This document shows positions 6,365 to 11,755 of a stretch of 12,530 bases of DNA, piece by piece. Origin of the DNA: Kiritimatiellia bacterium. GTDB taxonomy: Bacteria > Verrucomicrobiota > Kiritimatiellia > RFP12 > UBA1067. The first letter of the stretch is position 1. The number at the start of each line of letters is the position of its first letter. Both the position numbers and the translations under genes were made by a program. The stretch is from NCBI GenBank assembly GCA_017411125.1, contig JAFPNP010000357.1, positions 1 to 12,530 of the forward strand, in the 5' to 3' direction. Below the pieces are notes generated by a model. That model searched no databases, was not told the DNA's origin, and saw only the letters and a list, made by a program, of their open reading frames with translations.

Positions 6365-8431
6365 CCATTTGGCGGCCGCCTCAATCGCAACAGGGGCTTT
6401 ATCTTTGTCAGAGAGGGTCTTGTCCAGCTCGAACTTCTTCTGGAGCTTAGCAATGTATTCGGCATTGACAAGTTTATCCGCCTCCAACTTGATGATCGTA
6501 GCGAGATTCAGCCAATTTTTGATTTTGGTTTCCGCTTGGGCAAGCTGGTCGTCTATCTCCTTAATACTCTTGGCGTCTTTATCGGCTTTGTCTTTCGCAG
6601 CTTTGCTGTAGGTGTCGTACTTCTCCTGGCTGAGTTTCGACGTCGAAGTCGGAAGGAGCTTCGGATCAAGGTCGGTGACAACTTCTGCTGCTGCATAGGC
6701 GTTCATCGTCCCTTCTGCGGTATTGACATCTGCGACCAGATCTGCAATCTTACCGTCCAATTCGTTTACTGCGGCCTCCCACTTCGGGGTGGTGACCAGC
6801 GTGTCGAATTTGGCGATGAGCGCATCGTACTTTTTCTTGAGTTCGGCCCGATCGGCTGCATTCTTTGTAGCCGCCGTTCCTGCCTCAAAGTCATCAAGAG
6901 CAGCCTGTGCCGTATTGAATTTACCCTCCGCCGTGTCGGACGCATCCTTGGCGGTCTTTTCAGCAGTCTTTGCATTGTCAATAATGCCCTGCAGCGCATT
7001 GACCGTTGCAATATACGTCGCAGTATCGTATGCCGTACCAGCCATGGAGTTCTTGTAGTCAGCAAGATTCTTCTCGGCATCTTTGCGCGTATTTACCGCG
7101 TTGGTATAGGTGGTATACGGACTCATGGTAACGATGTTTCCATCTTTGTCATAAGTGTCTTCTTTCCACGCCTTTTCGGCATTTTCTTTTGCTTCCTGAA
7201 GGTCCTTATGCTTGCCCGTATAAGTGGAGGAAGTCTTGTTTGTCAAGATTTCGTAATCTTTAAGCAAGTCTTTGATTTGCTGCACATAGGCAATCTTGTT
7301 GGTTTCGCCAGTTTTGTACAGATTCATAGCCGCCTTCTCGATATTGGCGTCAGCAAGGGCTGCCCGAGCCGTGACAAGGTCGTTTGTGGCCTTGGTCACC
7401 GCATTTGTGACATCCGTTTCAAACTCAGCCGAATACGCGAGTTTCGCAACGGAGAATCCAATATAGTTCTGGACTTCTGTCTGATAGCCGTTTATCACAC
7501 GCGCGACGAGAGTTTCATTGCTTGAAACGTCGGCGAGTTCGGCAGCTGCTTCGGACAACGTATTGGTCGCCTCTACGAGGTCGTTAATGGCCTTCTGAAG
7601 CTCGTTGGTCGCGTCGGCTGCGGCATCGGCGGCCGCTTGGGCGGCGGTAGCGTCCGCTTGAGCGGCGGCAAGCTTGTCGGCAGCGTCCTTGGCGGTCGCC
7701 TCGGCGGCGGCAACCTTGTCAGCAGCATCCTTCGCGGCTGCTTCGGCATCGGCCTTGGCCTTCGTCGCATCTGCAATCTGCTCTGTCAGGTCGGCGAGTT
7801 CGGCAGCCGTGGCCTCGGCGTTTTCCCTGAGCTGCGCAAGCTCCTTGGTGAAACTGGACGCATCCTTGCGGAATGCCGCGACCTTCGCCTCCTGCTCCTT
7901 ATTGGCCGTCGTGTCGGCCTGGAACTTCGCAAGGGCGTCAAAAGTCTTGCTCGAACGCTTCATCGTCCACGTTCCGGCTGCGGGAACGCCGTCCAGCACG
8001 CCGGCCACCTGGCCGCTTGTGCTTCTCGCGCTGCCGAATCCGCCGGCGATCAGAATGCCTTTGGGGTTGAAGATGTCTTCACCCCAGACGAGCTGTGCGT
8101 TCTGTGCCTTGTTGCTGCGACCGTAGCCGGTCACGTTCTCCACGGCGAATTCCTCGTAAGTGAGGGCCGCGCCTTTGTCATACCCGAAAGCGTACTTTCC
8201 GGATACGTCATCATAAGCGCCAACAATCTTGACGCTAGTCTTCTTGTTGTTGTCAATTGTTGTCACCAGGTGAGAAAGCTTGTTTTTATGGCGTTCCGTC
8301 GATAAACGATGGTCGTGATAGGCAGACGAAGTGCAGAAAAGTGCAGAAGCAGAAGGAAAGCGAGGACGGAAAGCCGCCAAGAGTGCGAAGGTCTGCCGTA
8401 CCCCTCTACGATTGTAAACCTTAGGGTTCAT
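6335..8431 (-). CDS. Coiled-coil surface-type protein, paralogue without signal peptide (probable silent copy)
   Basis: No named family is recognised. The product has 698 residues. Residues 1-59 are an unrelated basic leader (MNPKVYNRRGVRQ...) with no convincing signal peptide. From Asp60 the sequence is homologous to the plus-strand gene: a conserved N-terminal domain (60-170, GYGRSNKAQNAQLVWG, GILIAGGFGSARSTSGQVAG), an alanine-rich coiled coil (about 190-300) with 14-residue repeats such as AKDAADKVAAAEAT, a diverged helical centre, and a conserved tail (about 640-698, NLATIIK to GIELKSKVK). The frame is intact throughout, so it is not decaying. The start is the ATG at 8431, with GAGGGGG four bases upstream. 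I see no good promoter on this strand. I infer a stored variant that would be exported only if joined to the neighbour's promoter and signal peptide; a cytoplasmic protein is the alternative. Confidence 0.8.
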   Translation of the reverse strand: MNPKVYNRRGVRQTFALLAAFRPRFPSASALFCTSSAYHDHRLSTERHKNKLSHLVTTIDNNKKTSVKIVGAYDDVSGKYAFGYDKGAALTYEEFAVENVTGYGRSNKAQNAQLVWGEDIFNPKGILIAGGFGSARSTSGQVAGVLDGVPAAGTWTMKRSSKTFDALAKFQADTTANKEQEAKVAAFRKDASSFTKELAQLRENAEATAAELADLTEQIADATKAKADAEAAAKDAADKVAAAEATAKDAADKLAAAQADATAAQAAADAAADATNELQKAINDLVEATNTLSEAAAELADVSSNETLVARVINGYQTEVQNYIGFSVAKLAYSAEFETDVTNAVTKATNDLVTARAALADANIEKAAMNLYKTGETNKIAYVQQIKDLLKDYEILTNKTSSTYTGKHKDLQEAKENAEKAWKEDTYDKDGNIVTMSPYTTYTNAVNTRKDAEKNLADYKNSMAGTAYDTATYIATVNALQGIIDNAKTAEKTAKDASDTAEGKFNTAQAALDDFEAGTAATKNAADRAELKKKYDALIAKFDTLVTTPKWEAAVNELDGKIADLVADVNTAEGTMNAYAAAEVVTDLDPKLLPTSTSKLSQEKYDTYSKAAKDKADKDAKSIKEIDDQLAQAETKIKNWLNLATIIKLEADKLVNAEYIAKLQKKFELDKTLSDKDKAPVAIEAAAKWGIELKSKVK
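7640..7755 (-). repeat. In-gene 42-base (14-residue) repeats of the alanine-rich coiled coil
   Basis: Two to three degenerate units encode AKDAADKVAAAEAT, AKDAADKLAAAQAD and ATAAQAAADAAADA, that is two heptads each. The plus paralogue has a similar but shorter stretch near 9480-9590. Unit number may change by slippage. Confidence 0.6.
8207..8256 (-). repeat. 50-base perfect inverted repeat, left arm
   Basis: On the minus strand this segment reads TTGACAACAACAAGAAGACT... and ends ...TTATGATGAC. It is identical over all 50 bases to 8978-9027 on the plus strand. It marks exactly where homology between the two paralogues begins. It enters both genes at the second base of a codon (codon 59 here, codon 32 in the plus gene), so exchange keeps the frame. 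A second near-identical inverted block (59 of 60) is 8000-8059 against 9175-9234. Confidence 0.95.
8257..8431 (-). other. Foreign leader segment replacing the promoter and signal peptide of the minus gene
   Basis: These 175 bases encode the first 58 residues of the minus gene and have no counterpart in the plus gene. On the plus strand the segment is purine-rich (8325-8375), has GTGCAGAA twice (8331, 8341) and is bounded in part by GGCAGAC (8321-8327) and GTCTGCC (8391-8397). At its join to the gene body, TGACAACAA occurs twice in a row (8257-8265 and 8247-8255), one base apart. Whether it is a real N terminus or untranslated sequence is unknown. Confidence 0.6.
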
Positions 8432-8467
8432 AATTCCCCCTCCATGGGTTCATAATTCCCCCTCTAT
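8424..8467 (-). repeat. Two tandem 22-base units carrying a ribosome binding site and ATG
   Basis: Units 8424-8445 and 8446-8467 differ at one base of 22. Read on the minus strand each has GAGGGGG, then AATT, then ATGAACCC. The inner ATG (8431) opens the 698-codon frame. The outer one is in another frame and stops after 10 codons (MNPWRGNYEP). Because 22 is not a multiple of 3, a change in copy number would change the upstream frame but not the main start. Confidence 0.75.
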
Positions 8468-8476
8468 AGGCTCGCA

Positions 8477-8482
8477 ATTGTA
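8477..8482 (-). promoter_or_regulatory. Isolated -10-like hexamer upstream of the minus gene
   Basis: TACAAT on the minus strand is a plausible -10, but no recognisable -35 lies 16-18 bases upstream and no TG extension is present. It is recorded because it is the best candidate promoter for the minus gene; it is far weaker than the one facing the plus gene. Confidence 0.2.
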
Positions 8483-8534
8483 GATACCGGAGGGCCAAGG
8501 CCGCGTCCAACGGCAAAACTGATTGCAAAACAGG

Positions 8535-8549
8535 GGAGGGCCGACCTCC
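8535..8549. other. Short GC hairpin abutting direct repeat B
   Basis: GGAGG (8535-8539) and CCTCC (8545-8549) enclose a 5-base loop, ending exactly where direct repeat B begins. Copy A also starts directly after a stem-loop, but of unrelated sequence. Confidence 0.35.
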
Positions 8550-8724
8550 GTGTTGGCTTTGCAAACGAGCGCAGCCGGGTTAGGCTGCGCGTAAATGGAA
8601 GTTGCAAAAGAAAGTTGTTTCTGTTGTTTCCAAATCGACGTTCCACTTTGTCTGCAAACGCATTTCAGCCTCTATTTCCAGAGGTGCGTCGCACTTTTGC
8701 CGTCCCAAAATGGATAAACTCCAG
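8550..8724 (+). repeat. 175-base direct repeat, copy B
   Basis: This is the partner of 6073-6247 in the same orientation. It lies inside the putative invertible segment, about 65 bases upstream of the plus-gene promoter. It contains a perfect hairpin GCGCAGCC-GGGTTA-GGCTGCGC near 8570-8591 and CCTCT-ATTTCC-AGAGG near 8670. It could hold an upstream regulatory site or simply be a duplication footprint. Confidence 0.85.
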
Positions 8725-8769
8725 TATAGATAGTGCAGCATCACATCCGCCCCATCGCGCTGACACGAG

Positions 8770-8818
8770 AAAAAAATAAAGTTGGGCTATTGACCTGCCG
8801 CCGCGGATTTGTTATACT
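8770..8818 (+). promoter_or_regulatory. Strong promoter of the plus-strand coiled-coil gene, with UP-like A-tract
   Basis: TTGACC (8790-8795) and TATACT (8813-8818) are 17 bases apart, and TGT directly before the hexamer makes an extended -10. An A-rich run (8770-8780) sits where an UP element would be. The start near 8825 gives a 5' leader of about 59 bases. This is the best promoter in the window and the only good one between the two divergent genes. Confidence 0.85.
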
Positions 8819-8872
8819 GTTCGCGTGTTCGCCGAATAGACACTTTGGCGGATGCAGTTGTACAACAAAACT

Positions 8873-8878
8873 AAGGAG
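8873..8878 (+). promoter_or_regulatory. Strong ribosome binding site of the plus gene
   Basis: AAGGAG lies five bases before the ATG at 8884 and fixes the start. With the promoter it suggests an abundant product. Confidence 0.85.
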
Positions 8879-8883
8879 TAAAA

Positions 8884-10827
8884 ATGACAACAAAGAGCAT
8901 AGTACTGACTGCCGTTGCGGCAGCGGGAATGGTTGCCAACGCCGAAGTGTGGGACATTAAGTTCTCGCTTAAGACGGTTGACAACAACAAGAAGACTAGC
9001 GTCAAGATTGTTGGCGCTTATGATGACAGCACTGCCGGAAAGTATTCTTTCTGGTACAACAAGGGCGCGGCCCTCAAGAACGTTGAGTTCGCTACGGACA
9101 ACGTGACCAGCTACGGCCGCAGCAACAAGGCGCAGAACGCACAGCTCGTTTGGGGTGACGTGTCCAGCCCCGATGGCATTCTGATCGCCGGCGGATTCGG
9201 CAGCGCGAGAAGCACGAGCGGCCAGGTGGCCGGCATGTTGGGCGGCATCCCCGCTTCCGGAACGTGGACGATGAAGCGTTCCACCAAGTCTTTTGACGCT
9301 CTTGCCAAGCAGGCTGCCGATGTCGCGGCCAATCTGGCGCAGGAAGCCGCCGTCAAGGCTTATCTCGATGGCGCGAAGAGCGCCGCTGAAGTCATGGCCG
9401 GCAAGGCCGACACCGACGCCAAGATCGCCGAGCTGACGGCGGATGCCGAGAAGACCGCTGCGGAACTCGCCACGGCCAAGGCCGACGTCGAAGCCGCTGC
9501 CGCGAAGGTTGCCGCCGCCGAGGCCGACGCCAAGGCCGCTGCCGACAAGGTTGCCGCCGCTCAGGCGGATGCCGCTGCTGCAACCGAGGCCAATGAAGAG
9601 CTCAAGAAGGCCATTGCCGATCTCGAAGCTGCGACCAACGTTCTTTCCGAAGCCGTTGCCAACCTCAACGACGTCACGAACAATCAGGGTCTCGTCGAGC
9701 GCACGGTTACCGGTTACCAGCAGGATGTCACGGACTATATTGGATATAAAGTCTCCAAGTTCTGGGCCGAGAAAAACCTCAAGGCTCTTGACAAGAACGT
9801 GACGAACGCCGTGGCTGCGGTTTCGAACCTTCTTGATAAGGCGCAGGCAGATCTCGTAGCAGCCCAGGTCAGGTATGACGACATGGTTGCGTTCGATGAA
9901 AGGCGTTTTGACGATATTTCCTTCGCGAAGGATTTCATCGCCGAAACCAACAATTACACGCAGATCACGAACGAGACGTGGCGCAATGCTCAGCTTGCCG
10001 CCGGTTCGGACCTCGCAAACGGCACCAACGACACCTACACCGCGTGGAAGGGCGCCGGCGGTGCGTATGAGGTCTACACCAACGCAACTGCGCTTTTGGA
10101 CGCTCGCAAGAAAGATCTCAAGGATGCCAAGCGCTCGTTGATTGAGGCTGGGTCGGCAGATACTGCTTACTGGCAGGGCGAAATCGAGACGATTTCGAAT
10201 GATGTCGCCAAGCTGCAGAAGGATGCCGATGCGTACAAGGCTACGAACGACGTCGCCGAGGCGGAGTACAATGCTGCGTTGGCGAAAGTTCAGGATTTCG
10301 TCGCCAAGAAGGACATCGCCGCAAGCGAAGCCAAGCAGAAGGATCTTGAGGGTAAGCTCAATGAGTTCAAGGCCGAATGCGGTGCATATACGGTTGATGC
10401 TTTCCACAATGAAGAAATCCCCGGTCAGGAAAAGGCGATCCAAAAGTTGAACGACGATATCGCGGAAGCTAAGACGGCCATGCAGGTGTTTGCTGACGAA
10501 GGTGTGGTTGCTTCGCTTACAGGCGACTATGCACTTCCGCCGTTCGATCAGAAGGCGTGGGATGACTACTACAAGGCGAATGTCGATGACGTCAAGGCTA
10601 ACGTTGCGAAGTGGGATGACCTGCTTGCCATCAAGGCGTCCAACATCAAGGCTTGGAAAGATCTCGCCACGATCATCAAGGCTGAGGATCGTCTTAACGA
10701 CGCCGAGTGGATTGCCGACCTCCAGAAGGATACCTTCAAGTATGAGCTCGACGACAAGGATGAAGCTCCTGTTGTGGTCGCAGCCGCCGCAGAGTTCGGC
10801 ATCGAGCTCAAGAGCACGGTCAAGTGA
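8884..10827 (+). CDS. Secreted alanine-rich coiled-coil protein (expressed paralogue)
   Basis: No named family is recognised. The product has 647 residues. Residues 1-20 form a clear Sec signal peptide (MTTKSIVLTAVAAAGMVANA, cleavage ANA before Glu21) without a lipobox. Residues 21-140 form a probably beta-rich domain (VWDIKFS, SYGRSNKAQNAQLVWG, GILIAGGFGSARSTSGQVAG). Residues about 145-260 are an alanine-rich coiled coil (KVAAAEADAKAAADKVAAAQADA). The centre is long, helical and charged. The last 55-60 residues (DLATIIK to GIELKSTVK) match the tail of the minus paralogue. The strong promoter and ribosome binding site suggest an abundant periplasmic or cell-surface filament or layer protein; that role is inference. 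Tandem TGA TAG stops precede the terminator. The first 31 codons and the promoter lie in the putative invertible segment. Confidence 0.88.
   Translation: MTTKSIVLTAVAAAGMVANAEVWDIKFSLKTVDNNKKTSVKIVGAYDDSTAGKYSFWYNKGAALKNVEFATDNVTSYGRSNKAQNAQLVWGDVSSPDGILIAGGFGSARSTSGQVAGMLGGIPASGTWTMKRSTKSFDALAKQAADVAANLAQEAAVKAYLDGAKSAAEVMAGKADTDAKIAELTADAEKTAAELATAKADVEAAAAKVAAAEADAKAAADKVAAAQADAAAATEANEELKKAIADLEAATNVLSEAVANLNDVTNNQGLVERTVTGYQQDVTDYIGYKVSKFWAEKNLKALDKNVTNAVAAVSNLLDKAQADLVAAQVRYDDMVAFDERRFDDISFAKDFIAETNNYTQITNETWRNAQLAAGSDLANGTNDTYTAWKGAGGAYEVYTNATALLDARKKDLKDAKRSLIEAGSADTAYWQGEIETISNDVAKLQKDADAYKATNDVAEAEYNAALAKVQDFVAKKDIAASEAKQKDLEGKLNEFKAECGAYTVDAFHNEEIPGQEKAIQKLNDDIAEAKTAMQVFADEGVVASLTGDYALPPFDQKAWDDYYKANVDDVKANVAKWDDLLAIKASNIKAWKDLATIIKAEDRLNDAEWIADLQKDTFKYELDDKDEAPVVVAAAAEFGIELKSTVK
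8978..9027 (+). repeat. 50-base perfect inverted repeat, right arm
   Basis: It is identical, inverted, to 8207-8256 and begins in codon 32 of the plus gene. Just beyond it (9028 onward) the paralogues differ at many positions, so the perfect match is limited to this block. The enclosed segment 8257-8977 is 721 bases. Confidence 0.95.
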
Positions 10828-10904
10828 TAGCAACTTTCACTGATTAGTGTGATATACTGGGAGGCCCGGCAGCAATGCCGGGCCTTTCGGTTTGTCCGGC
10901 AGAG
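10798..10904 (+). repeat. 3'-end inverted repeat, right arm
   Basis: Inverse partner of 6257-6364. It covers the last codons, the stops, the CACT-GATT-AGTG hairpin and the terminator of the plus gene. Confidence 0.85.
10862..10885 (+). terminator. Intrinsic terminator of the plus-strand coiled-coil gene
   Basis: AGGCCCGGCA pairs perfectly over 10 bases with TGCCGGGCCT around a GCAA tetraloop, followed by TTCGGTTTG. It lies 34 bases past the stop and is shared with the minus paralogue, whose stem is three pairs longer. Confidence 0.85.
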
Positions 10905-10916
10905 TCGCTTTATCTC

Positions 10917-10945
10917 TTGCCTTGAGGATGTGAAAATGCTATCAT
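10917..10945 (+). promoter_or_regulatory. Promoter of the membrane-protein gene, likely leaderless
   Basis: TTGCCT (10917-10922) and TATCAT (10940-10945) are 17 bases apart, with TGC before the -10. The predicted transcription start (about 10952) coincides with the ATG at 10953. No ribosome binding site precedes this ATG. Confidence 0.6.
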
Positions 10946-10952
10946 ATTGGCT

Positions 10953-11738
10953 ATGAGTTTCTCGCCTGCAAAGTCGTTTTGGGCTGCGCCCGTCTTATTC
11001 GCCGTGTGCGTGGCCGCATTGTTTGCAACGTGGCTTTCCATGGAGCCGGTTGCGTTGCGCCAGGCGTTCGACCAGGACGGCCGTTCCGTGTTCGAGCTGG
11101 CCACCATTCCGTTTTACGCCGCAATCATACCGCTCGTGTGGTGGAAGTGTCCTTTCACCGGATCCCGCCGCCGTCGGGCGCTGCTGTGCGCCGCCGTCTC
11201 GTGCGTCGCGTTCATGGCCGTCGCGAAGGAACTGGATTGGCATCTGGCCGCGATGCAGCATTTGTTTCCGTCCGTGGTAGGGGCCGACGGCAGCGTGCAT
11301 GGACTGGTCAAGCCCGACGGCTCTCCGCTCGCCGGAACGCCGTTCAAGATGCGCTTCCTCACCAACGGCGCCGCGCCCGTTGCAGCCAAGGCGTGCGTGC
11401 TGTTTTATTTCGGGGCGTTCTTCGGCGTGTTCGCCGCTCTGCTCGCCTATTATGCCGTGCCGTTGTTCAAGGGTTTCTTCCGGTTGCACCCGGCGGCGTG
11501 GAGCATGTGTTTCTTCGGAGGATCGGGCGTGATGGTGGCCGTGATGGATAGGCTTCCGGCCTGGTACCGCCATGCGCATGGGCTTGGGAAAGACGAGATC
11601 GTGTCCAATTCCTTTGGTTCGTTCTGCACGTGTTTCGAGGAAGGCGGGGAGATGATGATCGCCCTGTTCGCCATTCTTGCCATCATTCAGGCGCACACGA
11701 TATACACTCGTTCCGTGAAGCCATACTGCGAACTTTGA
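10953..11738 (+). CDS. Six-span integral membrane protein of unknown function
   Basis: I do not recognise the family. From the ATG at 10953 the product has 261 residues, with about six membrane segments: near residues 8-28 (AAPVLFAVCVAALFATWL), 45-64, 75-93, 145-170 (long, VLFYFGAFFGVFAALLAYY), 182-200 and 232-252. The first loop carries DQDGRSVFE and the last span is preceded by CFEEGGEMM, acidic motifs at membrane edges that could be functional. Several histidines and acidic residues lie between spans 5 and 6 (RHAHGLGKDE). A TTG at 10947 is an in-frame alternative start, but ATG fits the predicted transcription start. It ends 17 bases before the ParB-like gene and is probably cotranscribed with it. 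Confidence 0.75.
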   Translation: MSFSPAKSFWAAPVLFAVCVAALFATWLSMEPVALRQAFDQDGRSVFELATIPFYAAIIPLVWWKCPFTGSRRRRALLCAAVSCVAFMAVAKELDWHLAAMQHLFPSVVGADGSVHGLVKPDGSPLAGTPFKMRFLTNGAAPVAAKACVLFYFGAFFGVFAALLAYYAVPLFKGFFRLHPAAWSMCFFGGSGVMVAVMDRLPAWYRHAHGLGKDEIVSNSFGSFCTCFEEGGEMMIALFAILAIIQAHTIYTRSVKPYCEL

Positions 11739-11755
11739 GGCGTGGAGGGTGAAAC

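Noticed and set aside
6329..7525. Plus-strand open frame of 398 codons opposite the minus coiled-coil gene
   Set aside because: Same effect: it is antisense to the homologous body and has no ribosome binding site or recognisable protein.
8464..8646. Minus-strand 60-codon frame in the divergent intergenic region
   Set aside because: It lies across repeat B and is not conserved in repeat A; it has no ribosome binding site.
8812..10833. Minus-strand open frame of 673 codons opposite the plus coiled-coil gene
   Set aside because: It mirrors a gene with a signal peptide, promoter and ribosome binding site. Alanine- and lysine-rich codons leave few stops on the opposite strand, and the translation has no domain-like features.
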